From Mesostigma viride (taxonomy: Eukaryota > Streptophyta > Mesostigmatophyceae > Mesostigmatales > Mesostigmataceae), in the NCBI GenBank assembly GCA_009746045.1, contig RPFO01000127.1:1055050-1101145 (forward strand): a stretch of 46,096 bases of DNA. Direction: 5' to 3'. Made by a program: the position numbers and the translations under genes. Shown here one piece after another: positions 11,001 through 20,600 of the stretch. The notes beneath the pieces are model-generated. The model saw nothing but the letters and a program-made list of their open reading frames with translations, was not told where the DNA came from and made no database searches. The first letter of the stretch is position 1. Every line of letters begins with the position of its first letter.

Positions 11001-13612
11001 GCAACGGCCGGTCGCTCCACGGCAAGCTGCACGGGGAGGCGATCGACAAGCACGACACGATCATCCGCATCGGCCACGTTCCCATCACGTAAGAAACCTG
11101 TGCTGGGGGTACGGCACAAAGGAACCGTCCCATTTGTAATTGCACATTTAGAGTAACATTGTTTGTGTGTATATGTATCGTCCACGTGCCCATCACGTAA
11201 GAAATGTGTTATATAGATAGAAATGAACATGCGCTGTTACTAGAGACACAGCCACCCGAGACACAGTTACTAGAGGCCGTCGATAACAGCACCCGCACGA
11301 CAAGCTGCAGGTGTCTTATGAATAGACGAGGTGAAGGAACAGGCCCATTGTGATGGTATGTATCCGTAATATTTTGTGTTCATGGGCGTCACGGACACGA
11401 GCGCATCCTGTGCGTTTTTTTTGCTGCAATTGGAAGCGAGGAGAACGATGCAGCTCTCGCTACCCAGACATGACAGCCGATTACGCGAGCGATACATATG
11501 GAACGGTTGCGAATTTGCGGATGTTGTCCCAAACATGCTGGTGATGTTTCCAATTTGCCGGTGACGCTCAAGTTTGCTGCATGATGCTGTTTTGTTGCTT
11601 TCCTGAGCATGTGTGCCCATCCCCTAAGAAACATATGCCTCAAGCAGAAGAATAAAGGCAGGTATCGTCGTGGCTACTCACTTATAATTCTATCCCTGTT
11701 AGTTTGCCCATCACCCGCGTGGACTTGGAACCGCAACGGCGCGGAGGTGATGAACGAAGGAATTCACCACTGTGTTTTTGAATGCTTCTGGGATACGAGA
11801 CTGATGCCCCATGGGACGCACAATAATATCGGACTTGTTTGGTTTATGATTGCCCAACTATGTTTAATTGGCCCACATTTGCCCCTGCCTGCCCACATGT
11901 GCCCGCACGGATCTGCCCCGACCCAGCGGGTACGCGCCGGACGTCGGCCAGCGCACGACGATCACGCACCAGCGCAACGCGTGCTTCTACCCGTCCACCA
12001 TTGAGTCGTGCAAGACGCAGGACTTTGACGTGGCCGAGAAGTGGTTCCACAAGGAGAGGTACCCGGTATGTGTCTATCAAATTAAGTCTATCCTTGTCTG
12101 TCTTCGTGGTCCCACAAGGAGAGGTACCCGGTATGTGTCTATCAAATTAAGTCTATCCTTGTCTGTCTTCGTGGTCCCACAAGGAGAGGTACCCGGTATG
12201 TGTCTATCAAATTAAGTCTATCCTTGTCTGTCTTCGTGGTCCCACAAGGAGAGGTACCCGGTACGTGTCTATCAAATTAAGTCTATCCTTGTCTGTCTTC
12301 GTGGTCCCACAAGGAGAGGTGCCCGGTATGTGGGAGTGCGGATGGGGCAGATGATGGGGCAGATGGTGTTTCAAAGCGATGTGCCCATGTACGTGTCCAT
12401 CAAACCAAGTTCTTGTGTCTGTTTTTCTGCCTCTGAATTCCTCGGAGAACCGCCCACCAAACCGCCCACCAAACCGCCCACCAAACCGCCCACCAAACCG
12501 CCCACCAAACCGCCCACCAAACCGCCCACCAAACCGCCCACCAAACCGCCCACCAAACCGCCCACCAAACCGCCCACCAAACCTGCCCCCCAAACCACCC
12601 TCCAACTGCCCCCTACCCATCCCCGGACCGCCATGCAACCGACCCCAAAGTGCCCCCCGAACCGCACACAAGCCGCCCCCCAACCAACCCCTAACAAACC
12701 CACAATGGCCCCCTCGACTGCCCCCCAACCGCAGGTGCCGCTGATCTGGCACGCACAGCCGCTCTTTGGTGCCCCCCCCGTGTGGGTGGTGGACGGCAAG
12801 AAGCCCGCCTTTACCACCGAGTCCATGACCCGCAGCGATGCGGCCGAGGCGTTGTACAAGATGCTGGAGCCGTGGGTCATCCGCCAGGGACAAGCAGTCG
12901 TGAGGGGCAAGCAGAGCCCGCTCATGCCCTCCAACGGCTTCAAGGTGAGCCGTCTGCGTGCTTTGTATGAAATTTTTTGTCTGCTGGCTTCTATGTGTTA
13001 AATTACTCTCCCCTTGGCACTACCGAGGGCCGAGGGTATGCATTAAGTATGTGAGTTACTGAAAGCATTAGCACGTGTGTATGACTACATGCCGGCCTGT
13101 ATGCTTCAAAAATATGCTGGCCGTTGTGCCTGTTTATGTGCTTGCCTTAATGCCTACATTTTCTGCTCGCTTTTGAATGTGTCTGCTTGCAGTCGTCTGC
13201 GCGTTTCTGCCAGCTTCTGCGCATTCAATTACCTAATCAAGTATGTCCACCTGTCGACAATGCGACGTACCCCATTCCTCCTGGGTGCGCCGCATCTCAT
13301 GTGTGCCTATTTCGGCCACCACTTTCGCAATCGAATAGTTGATCGCGGTTGTCTCATTTATGCATGGTGCACTGCATCCCATGTATGAATTGCGTGTTGC
13401 GTCCCCATCAGGTCGTCATGGCACTGCTCTCCTCCGGCCTCTGCTCCCGCATCGATGCATATGGCTTCACGCATGATGGTGTGGATCACTACTATGATGT
13501 CTCGGGTCCCGCGCACATGCCCACGGCGGGCATGTCGAGCTATAACGTGGCGGGGCTAGAGTACTTCGTGCTGCGCGTGGCCAACGCGCAGGGCATGGTC
13601 TGCCTGATGTAG
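2009..13612 (+). CDS. GT29 sialyltransferase-like glycosyltransferase, nine exons, type II membrane protein
   Basis: Predicted exons: 2009-2393, 3760-4027, 4570-4919, 5786-6333, 6948-7055, 10772-11088, 11927-12065, 12735-12944, 13412-13612. Phases match at every junction and the sum is 842 codons including the stop (841 aa). One hydrophobic segment (about residues 108-125) follows a 107-residue cytosolic tail, giving the usual Golgi type II topology. A long low-complexity stem follows: an acidic/Lys-rich part, then GLHK/VHKP repeats. The catalytic domain starts near residue 554. Sialylmotif L runs from CAVVGNGRSLHG (C626) to GYAPDVGQRTTI. Motif S is PSNGF (765-769) through SRIDAYGF, and motif III is HYYD (801-804). 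Motif VS reads N-V-A-G-L-E (820-825), so Asn stands where the family has the catalytic His. GT29 enzymes transfer sialic acid or related sugars such as Kdo from CMP donors; the donor here cannot be told from sequence. Confidence 0.85.
2981..3143. repeat. (CCCA)n microsatellite in GT29 intron 1
   Basis: About 150 bases of nearly pure CCCA/TGGG tetranucleotide repeat lie inside the 1366-bp first intron (2394-3759). The G-rich strand has TGGG units that could form G-quadruplex structure. All frames stay open because the unit gives a short cyclic peptide, so the Thr-His-Pro and Gly-Trp-Val frames here are not genes. Confidence 0.9.
4004..4230 (+). repeat. Tandem copies of the exon 2 / intron 2 border
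   Basis: The last 24 bases of exon 2 plus the start of intron 2 (from 4004) recur at about 4097 and 4198, giving units of 93 and 101 bp. Copy 2 keeps the exon-like AAGGAGAAGCCCCAG and a donor-like GTACGT at 4119. Copy 3 keeps GCCCCAGGAG but has lost the donor. The following intron text (GGTTGGGTTGTTGAG against GGTTGGGTCGTGAGG) is copied too. This looks like old tandem duplication across a splice junction. Confidence 0.7.
7019..7210 (+). repeat. Duplicated exon 5 / intron 5 border
   Basis: Exon 5 ends in GGCCCTCAACTCGGAGGAG, TGGAAG and then the donor GTGGGT (from 7031). The same text with GGGGAG for GAGGAG and donor GTGGGC recurs at 7137, 106 bases downstream. The phrase GGCACGCAAGATG also appears twice, near 7125 and 7190. 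Both copies keep a usable donor. Splicing from the second would change the transcript by 106 bases and shift the frame. Confidence 0.7.
7351..10080. repeat. 30-bp minisatellite, about 91 copies, in GT29 intron 5
   Basis: Positions 7381-10080 hold exactly 90 head-to-tail 30-bp units, preceded by one diverged unit at 7351-7380. Each unit contains TGCTAATGTTTTGTG followed by CTAAGGTACC. Only three of the 90 units differ, by one base each: T for C in GGTACC at 7501-7530 and 8911-8940, and TTAAGG at 8041-8070. A decayed partial unit follows at 10081-10100. The array lies within the 3716-bp intron 5. Because 30 is divisible by three, one frame stays open as a 10-residue repeat, but there is no sign that it is translated. 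Confidence 0.97.
10409..10800 (+). repeat. Tandem copies of the exon 6 acceptor border
   Basis: The start of exon 6 at 10772 (GAGCTGAACTGGTTCC after TTTCATGCAG) is preceded by three related copies. They begin at 10409 (after TTCACGCAG), 10573 (after CTCGTGTAG) and 10682 (after GATGCAG). The first also matches further in and encodes ELKWFHRNEQ against ELNWFRRNEH in the real exon. Copies 2 and 3 diverge after TGGTT and reach stops quickly. Each copy keeps an AG acceptor, so cryptic or alternative acceptor use is possible. Confidence 0.75.
11067..11210 (+). repeat. Duplicated exon 6 donor border
   Basis: The end of exon 6, CACGTTCCCATCAC with donor GTAAGAAA at 11089, is repeated at 11189 as CACGTGCCCATCAC with GTAAGAAA, 108 bases downstream. 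Weaker relics (GTGCCCATCCCCTAAGAAAC near 11610 and TTTGCCCATCACCC near 11703) lie further into the same intron. Use of the second perfect donor would add 108 bases, a multiple of three. The added frame contains a TAA within the first donor (GTAAG), so it would truncate the protein. Confidence 0.7.
12040..12330 (+). repeat. 65-bp tandem repeat spanning the exon 7 / intron 7 border
   Basis: The last coding bases of exon 7 (TGGTTCCACAAGGAGAGG, then TACCCG) and the first intron bases (GTATGTGTCTATC and onwards) form a 65-bp unit. It occurs five times, with the ACCCG border at 12061, 12126, 12191, 12256 and 12321. The four downstream copies are nearly identical, and each keeps a donor-like GTATGT or GTACGT. 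Copies 2-5 read TGGTCCCAC where the exon has TGGTTCCAC, so the intronic array was amplified from a diverged copy after the first duplication. Confidence 0.9.
12449..12592. repeat. 12-bp minisatellite (CCGCCCACCAAA)n in intron 7
   Basis: About eleven head-to-tail 12-bp units lie just upstream of the exon 8 acceptor tract. They are followed by a C-rich, degenerate continuation up to 12734. The open frames over it are repeat artefacts. Confidence 0.9.
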
Positions 13613-13806
13613 GCGGTCCCTGGCCGTTCTGTGACCGTTGAGTGGTCATAAATGGTCCATTTGCTGCTTATGTGGCAGGAGGAATAATGATTCCTCATCT
13701 GTTATTGGACCAAATCCATGCCAGTTTGATTATAACAATGGAAAGGATATGTTCTTGACCTGCTGAGAGGCTGCATGGACTGCGTTTGGCTCAATGAATT
13801 AGGCAA

Positions 13807-14090
13807 ATGAACCGGTTCTCTGAATCGGTTGGTTGTGCATCGCAGGAACATTTTCGGTTGCTAGACCTGCACATAGATTATTCTCTTGAGACGGAGGCCA
13901 ATGTATCTACATGGGCCATGGGTTTGAGCATGCTCTTCAAGGTCCTCAGGATCAAGCGCATGCTCTTCAAGGTCCTCGTCCTCACGGTGCTTACGTATGG
14001 CGCCGAGGCATGCTCACTCACGGACATGCACGTACACTGCATGGCGGCCAAGCTCGACGGCACGGTTTATAGGATGCTCTGAGGATTACA
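13807..14090 (+). pseudogene. LINE reverse-transcriptase fragment
   Basis: Around 13921-14082 the frame gives MLFKVLVLTVLTYGAEACS and then KLDGTVYRML. This matches the C-terminal part of the intact LINE ORF2 in this window (DLFKVVILTILTYGAETWTL and LDGAVTKML), but on the opposite strand. A 27-base stretch coding MLFKVL is duplicated in tandem (13929 and 13959). The fragment has no RT catalytic motifs and is a relic. Confidence 0.75.
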
Positions 14091-14224
14091 TCCCCATCTA
14101 GTGGTTGGGGAATGATGCAGACGATATTTGTTTATACTTTCGTGTAATTATTTTTTTTAATGAGATTAGCATAGTACTCCGTGGCATGCTTTTGCGCATG
14201 ACACACAAGTACTTACTTACTTAT

Positions 14225-14756
14225 GCTCTGACAGGTCCTGAATGTAGGGTTTTTGAAGCATAGGTCATTAGAGTCTGTGTATCAGGGTATGCCTCGCATT
14301 TCGGACGAGATTAGGCAGCGAAGGATAGCATGCATTTGTAGGACATCTTGCTCGCACCAGTAAGGGATCGATACCGCCCTTGGTCTGGCCGGCCCCCAGC
14401 AGCTTGGCCAACCAGGGCGGCACATCCTGACCTGGCCTGGCCCCAAGGATATTCCTAGAAAGCTAGGTAAACCTGCCATGAACTACATTCAGATGTTGCT
14501 GGCTGACCTAGTGGTCCCAGCTCAGTTTGAACACGGCATTCACTCCCTCTCTCTTCTTTGGACTGCTATGCAGAACATGCAACAAGAGGTGGCAGAAGAT
14601 TGTCCAGGCTCACACGCCAGCCCCTGTGGGCAAGCCCCCTCCCCCCAAGCGGAAGGGGCGTTTTGCTGAGTAGTGTAGTTAGGATTTTCTAGACTAGATA
14701 GCTTAGAGTTAGGTTAGTTCGATTACACGGCTTCGCCCACCCCCACCCCTCCAGCA
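14225..14756 (+). pseudogene. Decayed LINE ORF2 C-terminus and 3' end
   Basis: This stretch continues in the orientation of the RT fragment before it. Short pieces such as CGCACCAGTAAGGG with the following Pro/Leu-rich text, and KIVQAHTPAPVGKPPPP near 14600-14640, read like the tail of a LINE ORF2, but stops and frame changes interrupt it. A C-rich stretch leads into an ATTA-repeat tail at 14759. No intact protein can be read. Confidence 0.4.
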
Positions 14757-14965
14757 AGGAATATTAATTAATTAATTAATTAATTAATTAATTAATTAAT
14801 TAATTAATTAATTAATTAATTATCAACATGACTCCGTTGGGAGTCAATGTAGCACATATCCCTGAGAAGGGGCATATGGCTTTTAATACATTCTAGGCTA
14901 CTTCATGCAAGGGTGGGAATGTAAGCTACCCCTGCTCTAGCAAGGAATATGTGCTACATGTGTCG
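14757..14965 (-). mobile_element. 5'-truncated LINE 3' end with (TTAA)n tail
   Basis: A 64-base ATTA repeat (about 14759-14822) is followed by text that recurs at 15236-15360: ACTCCGTTGGGAGT, GTAGCACATA, GGGGCATATGGC and CTGCAAGGGTGGG. Read on the minus strand this is the 3' UTR of the same element family, ending in its tail. Only about 150 bases of element remain, so it is a strongly 5'-truncated insertion. Confidence 0.65.
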
Positions 14966-15202
14966 CGTCTGCGTGCCACAATCTCCGGCGCCACCATGGC
15001 GGCTGGCCACTCAGCTTAATTTGGTAAAACCCAAATGAGCTGAGCTGATGTGCCTGCCTTAACTGCATGCCCTGTGGGGTGGGCGAGGACCTGTCCCATG
15101 ATTCTTCGTCCGTGACACATGATCTCCCAATGGAGTCATGTTATAATTTAATTCAATGGGTTTGAGAAAGTTACTACAAGCTTCCACAGAGTCCGAGGTT
15201 AC

Positions 15203-17227
15203 AGAGCACAGGATTGAATTGAATTGAATTGTAACATAACTCCGTTGGGAGTATATGTAGCACATAGCCCTTGAGAGGGGGCATATGGCCTATCATACAT
15301 CCTAAGCTACTTCCTGCAAGGGTGGGGATGTAAAGGACCCTTGCTCTAGGTGCACCAGGGCACTTGCATCCCCATGATCTTCAAGCTATGCCCAGCGAAG
15401 GGGGAGCCTGTCATGGGGGGGAAGATCAGCAGAGCTATACAAAAAGGCTAGGGCATGGCGTCTCAGCAGAGAGTTACTCCCTGCATGGGCACAACATAGC
15501 TAAATAAAGCTAGGCATCATCTGGAGTGTGGCACATCATAGGCACACATGTACATGATTAAATAAAGCGTGTGGCTTAGCTAGGATAGTGCCTCTAGGAG
15601 GCGTACATGTACATGGCCACGGTCTATCTATTCTACACTACTACTGCTGTATTCCCCTAAGCTGGGGCGTCTGGAGTCGTTGGGGCCGCGGGGGTCGCCT
15701 GCCAGGGCTTGTGGCCGACGTAGATGGCCGCCCCCTTCCAGTACACCGGCTGCCCCGCCTTGGTCTTCCGGAGCTGGAGGTAGGTGGGCCATAGCTCCCG
15801 TCGCCGTTGTTGCTGCGCCAGGGTCAAGTCGTCGTCAAGGGTGAAGAGAGTCTTCTCGAGCCGCTTGCGGCGTCGGAGAAAAGAAATCTTGTCCGCCGGG
15901 GTCTTAAAGGTGAGAAGGAGCGGGGGCGGCCCTGCCTTACCCCGCGCGCGGGGAAGGCGGTGGGCGACCAGGTCGATCTCACCAGTAAGGCCCATGCGAC
16001 TAAGAATTTCTCTCTCAAACGCACGTGCAAGCTTCTCGGAATTCTCACCTTCCTCCATGTCGAGGTTCTTGACAATGACGTTAAGGCTGCGCTTGGCAAG
16101 CTCGGCCTCCTCGCGGAGGTCAAGCGTCTGCCGCTGGAGCTGGGCGGCGACGGCGGAGGTGGTGGAGGTGGTGTGCTGCTTAAGCATGTCCGCCCAGGTC
16201 GTGATGGGAGGAGCATCGCCGGCCAGGCCAGCAGAGGTTGGCTTGGCGGCAATGTCCTTCACCGCCTGGGCGGTGAGGCCCGCGGTGTTCTGCAGGACCT
16301 CGATAGCGATGGCATTATCCTTAAGACGTTGGTCAATGTCGCGGAGCTGGGCGGTGATGGAGTCGGTGGAGGCGGAGGGGGGGGGGTGGAGGCGAGGAGG
16401 GTGGCGGTGGCGGTGGGGATGGTGGGGAGCTCAGCAGCCAGCGTGCGACCCACAGCTGCCACATCTGCAGCTAGGGGCGTCACGTGCTGTGAGATGGTTT
16501 CTTGGAGGTGGAGGAGGAAGGTGGATTCGGTCAAGGGGGAGGGGGTCCAGAGGTCCGTGACAGAGCGGTCAAGGATGGAAAAGAGGGCGGCGAGCTGAAG
16601 ACGGGGGCGAGACCAGCGGGCCAGGTTCTCAGGTCGGTGAGTAAACCGGCCGTCAGGTCCAGGGCGGAGGCGGTAATGGCTGTGAAGGCGCTGGCACAGG
16701 TCGAGAATGGAGGCGTATGACCCATAAAACACGAGCTCCAGTATCTTGATGGGTGGCATGTCGAAAAAGCCGGGTCTGGCACCGTCGAAGGTGGAAAATA
16801 ACCCGTCAACGTCAAAGTCGCGCTCAGACCAGCTTGGTTCGGTTGGGCGGCTGCGTTTTGGCTCGGGCGAGGCTGAGGGCGAGGCAGGAAGCCCGGGAGG
16901 GTGCTGGGCGACAACCAGTGCGCGACTAGGGTCACCACCGCCTTCCGGCCCTGATGGCGAAGCTGCAGCCGGAGCTGCAGACGTATTTTCATTGCCGAGC
17001 GCAGCCGTCAGGCTGCGTTGCGTCGATGGGCGTTTGCTCATCGTATATTGCGTAATACCGTCGGAAAATTATATCAGCATGTGCGTCGTAGAAAGACGCG
17101 TCGATTGTGATATTCACGGCTAAATTCGGTGCTCAAACGTGAAAGTTATGAGCTCCGCCGTCAGCCATGGCTACCTCGTGGCTCGTGGAGCAAGGAATAT
17201 GTGCTACATGATCTGAGAGCACAGGAT
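15203..17227 (-). mobile_element. ORF1-only LINE-type retroelement with 12-bp target duplication
   Basis: The unit is bounded by a perfect direct repeat AGAGCACAGGAT at 15203-15214 and 17216-17227. On the minus strand it starts near 17215, has a 5' leader with the same hairpin-bearing module as the full-length LINE (near 17055-17100), one ORF (17041-15657) and a 3' UTR. It ends in an AATTC/GAATT repeat tail at 15213-15231. No endonuclease or reverse transcriptase is present between the bounds. Because the 5' leader is retained, this is not simple 5' truncation. It resembles a half-L1 (HAL1) type non-autonomous element mobilised in trans. Confidence 0.75.
15657..17041 (-). CDS. LINE ORF1 protein (RNA-binding, L1-ORF1p-like), one frameshift
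   Basis: The frame opens at an ATG at 17041 (MSKRPSTQRSLTAALGN). It continues to a 10-base G run on the plus strand (16377-16386), where the reading frame changes, and then runs to a stop at 15657. The C-terminal part has an RRM-like segment (LNVIVKNLDMEEGENSEKLA) and the typical C-terminal domain text TLDDDLTLAQQQRRRELWP, as in L1 ORF1p. These proteins coat the element RNA and act as nucleic-acid chaperones. Apart from the homopolymer shift the frame is clean, so the copy is young or the shift is a sequencing error. The plus-strand ORFs of about 260 aa here are antisense shadows. Confidence 0.75.
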
Positions 17228-17522
17228 ATTCATGTATGATAGGGATAATCGTTCGACTCACTTGATCATACGTGAAAGTAACCAATTAATGAAAGGCCCA
17301 GCTGTATAGGGGTGGGGTTTTCTTCCAACAATCACCTGACCATGCAATCGCCTCGGCCTGGCTGGTGCAACTTGTTGATAAAGCGTGGACGACAAAATTT
17401 TGCTTGCAGACACCCTACCGGAACTAGCCATTTGTTATAAATAAAACAGCAAGATACTTGCCTGGGCAGGATGGTTGCCATGGGGTGAAGACAAAACAAT
17501 GGTCTGCCTTCTGCTCATTTCT
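17228..17522. other. Gap between two retroelements, nothing recognised
   Basis: About 300 bases between the two target-site duplications show no frame, no tRNA-like fold and no repeat. It is probably host intergenic sequence into which both elements inserted. Confidence 0.4.
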
Positions 17523-17627
17523 GCCACCTGCCATTAATTAATTAATTAATAGACACGTGACTGCGTCACGTGAGCATAAGTCCTCAGTGGGAGGGGAACA
17601 TGGGATGGAATGGATGGTATAAGCTAT

Positions 17628-20600
17628 CTAGGTCCTAGTTACAGGGGTGTGGGCACCGCGGCCCGAATCGCTATGAATGCCATACTTGGTCACACGCGGA
17701 GCCCCCACAGGCTTGGGGGTGGTCTCCTTCATCACTACTTGCCATCTATCCTTGCGCACCATCTGCCTCCATATTACAGACAAACCAGGAGGCTGCCCGG
17801 GGGTGAGCCCGTCACGTCTAGTGTAGCACATGTCCATGCCGAGTCTATCACGAAAAGTCCACGGGTGGCGGCCCTGCCGCGCGCGGCCGGGGGCACGCCA
17901 GGTGAGGACATATCGCCCAGGCTGGGCGGGCTTGGTGCCAGCTAGTCTATCTGATGTATCTACCTGATCTGTGCGGGCCAGGTGCCCGGCTAGGCCCAGG
18001 CGCCTGTGCCTAATAATGTGGGAAACATAGGGCAAATCAGCGTACAAATCCTCATTACTAATGTGCAAACCAAAGGGGATGTTAAGGGCCTTGCGCAGCA
18101 TCTTGGTGACGGCGCCGTCGAGTCGTTGCTCCAGCTCCTGCATCAGTGTCCACGTCTCGGCGCCGTAGGTCAGGATCGTCAGAATGACGACCTTGAAGAG
18201 GTCACGCTTGACGATCCGGGGTAGGGCGGGGTTGCTCCACCAGCGGCGGTGGTCATGGAGGTGCGCCCACGCCATGCCGATCCGTGTCGTCATGTCGTCC
18301 TCGCAGTCAGGAAGCCAACTGCCGAGCAGCTTGAAGCGGCCTGAAGTAGGGTAGTTGACCTCGGCATCGTCTAAGAGGCGGAGTGTGGGTGGGGGCCCTG
18401 CCATGCCGAGGGCCAGGGCCTCCGTTTTGGGGCTGATTTCTAGACCAACCGCCCGAGCCTCGAGCGCCAGGCAGTCCAGCCAAAGTTGGGCAGACTCCGG
18501 CTTCTCGATGAGCGTGATGTCGTCGGCATAAATGAGGTCAGCTAGTAAATTCTGCTTGTTAGTCGGCCCCCCTTCCCCAAGCTCGTTCGTGATCGCTAGG
18601 CCAGGGGCACGGCCTGCAATGCTAGCAAAGCGAGCACGTGCCTGGCGCATAACATAATCCACTACAATAATAAACAGGTACGGCGACAGGACGCAACCCT
18701 GCCAGACGCCGGTCTGCAGTGGGCAGGGCGGGGTTATGCCGTGCTGAGTGCGCACCGAAGTGGTGGACCCCTCATACAGCGTGCGGATGACGGTAATCAG
18801 GGGAGTGGGGACGCGAGCGCGAGCAAGTACAGCCCATAGAGCGTCCCAGAGGACAGAATCAAAAGCCTTGATGAAGTCGACGAAGATCAGGATGGCGGGA
18901 AACTCACCAGGTTGCAGGAGAGCGATTTCCTCGAAGAGGCGACGCGCGACGAAGATGGCCATGACGGTGTTGCGCCCAGGACGGAAGCCCATTTGACTTT
19001 CCCCAAGGTGACAGTCGAGAGCAGAACGAAGGCGGTTGAGGATCATGCGCATGAACAACTTAAGTGCGGCGCTCTGGATGCAGACTCCTCTGTAGTTGGC
19101 GGGGTCGTCAGGGGAACCTTTGTTTTTGTACAGCATAATACGGTAGCTGTGCTGCCACTCAGGAATCGGCGGCGCGTCGGCAAGCAGGATCCGGTTGCAG
19201 ACGTCAAGCAGGAACCCCGTGAGCGCCGTCAGCTTAATCACCGGGGCTGGGAGCTGGTCAGGTCCAACGGCAGCATAGAAGCGGAGTTGCTTGGCGGCGG
19301 TGCTCAGCTCGAGCTCGGTGAACGGCGGGAGCTCGTTGGGGTGGGCCAGGGGTTCCGTCAGGGCTGGGTACGTGTAGTCCTGCTCAGCGGCGGGCGGCGT
19401 GGGCGGCGCAGGGACGTCCGCCGGTGCTACTGCCAGGCGTGCGGCCGCCAGAGGGCCAAGCGGCGGAGGCGGCGGGGGGCGCCGAGCAGCCGGGACTGGG
19501 AGGAATACCACTGGTTGAGCTGCTGCTGCGGTGAGCCAGAGAGCGTCCGCGGCGCCGGCTGCGCGCCGCCGGCGGGCCGTTGGGCGTGACGCAGGCGGGT
19601 CCAGGCGTACTTGCCGTGCTGGTCCTTGAGGTGGGCGAAGTACTCGCGGACATGAAGGTCCTCCTGCTCCTTGGTCGCCTGCCGGATGGCCGAGTGGTAA
19701 TCGGCTTTGAGGCGGGCGTAGCGGGCGGGGTCGCGGTTGTCGCGCAGGGCTTGCCGGGCCTGGATGACGGCGGGGAGCCGGTGCAGGCTGGTGAAGCGGG
19801 GCGGGCGGCGGGGGGGCAGTAGGGCCCCGGCCGCGGGCAGCTTGTCAGCGAGGTGCCGAAGGGCCGATGCCGGGCCGGCAGCGAACAGCTGGGCGTGGCT
19901 GGCCGGGATGTCCAGCGCGTCGACGAACGCCTCTGCGGCGCGCTTGTGGGCGCGTTTTTCAGGGAAGTCCTCCAGAGCGTCGTCAGATTTCTCGAGCAAC
20001 TGAAGTGTGCGCAAATCAGGTGGTGCCACGTGCTTACGAAAGGGCGAGGGGAATCGCAGGCGGATGCGGGCGGTGACGATGCGATGATCGGAGCGCACCA
20101 GGGGGATCACATGCGAGCGAGCAGCTAGTACAGATCCTTGATGACGCTTGCGCATTACAACATAGTCAATGCAGCGTTCAGTGCCAGTTGGCGAGGTGTG
20201 TGTGACCAAAGCATCTGGACTATGTGGAAAGCGGGTGTTGGCAGTGACCAAATCGCATGTCGTAAGCAAATCAGCAAAAAGTTCGGTGTTGGCATTGGAG
20301 ACCGTACCGTTGGGGGCGTGCTGACATCCGCCAGTACCCGGTGGTAGCGTGGCGTTGGCGTCCAGCAGCAGAGCGAGGTAGTTGCGACCAGGGATGCCGT
20401 TCGCCAGGTTCTCCAGCGCTGCAAAGAAGTCCTTGCGGTCTTGTTCTGGGTGGCCGGAGTGGGGTGCGTAACCAACGCCCACCGTCAGGGCGTAGGTCGA
20501 GTGGCCCTCCATCGAATGAAAAGTGGCCACGAGGAGCCGAGCGTTGACCAGCTGGGGTTCGCCCATGTGGCGTACGGCGAGCGGGGAGCAGAGGAGACCG

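Noticed and set aside
12207-12943. Gly/Phe/Arg-repeat and Val/Gly/Leu-repeat minus-strand ORFs of 190-228 aa
   Set aside because: They arise from the 12-bp minisatellite in intron 7 and run antisense to exon 8.
15784-16598. Plus-strand ORFs of 258 and 263 aa
   Set aside because: They are antisense shadows of the minus-strand LINE ORF1, which has domain similarity and defined element ends.
18912-19589. 225-aa plus-strand ORF
   Set aside because: It is antisense to the LINE reverse transcriptase; GC-rich coding on one strand leaves the other open.
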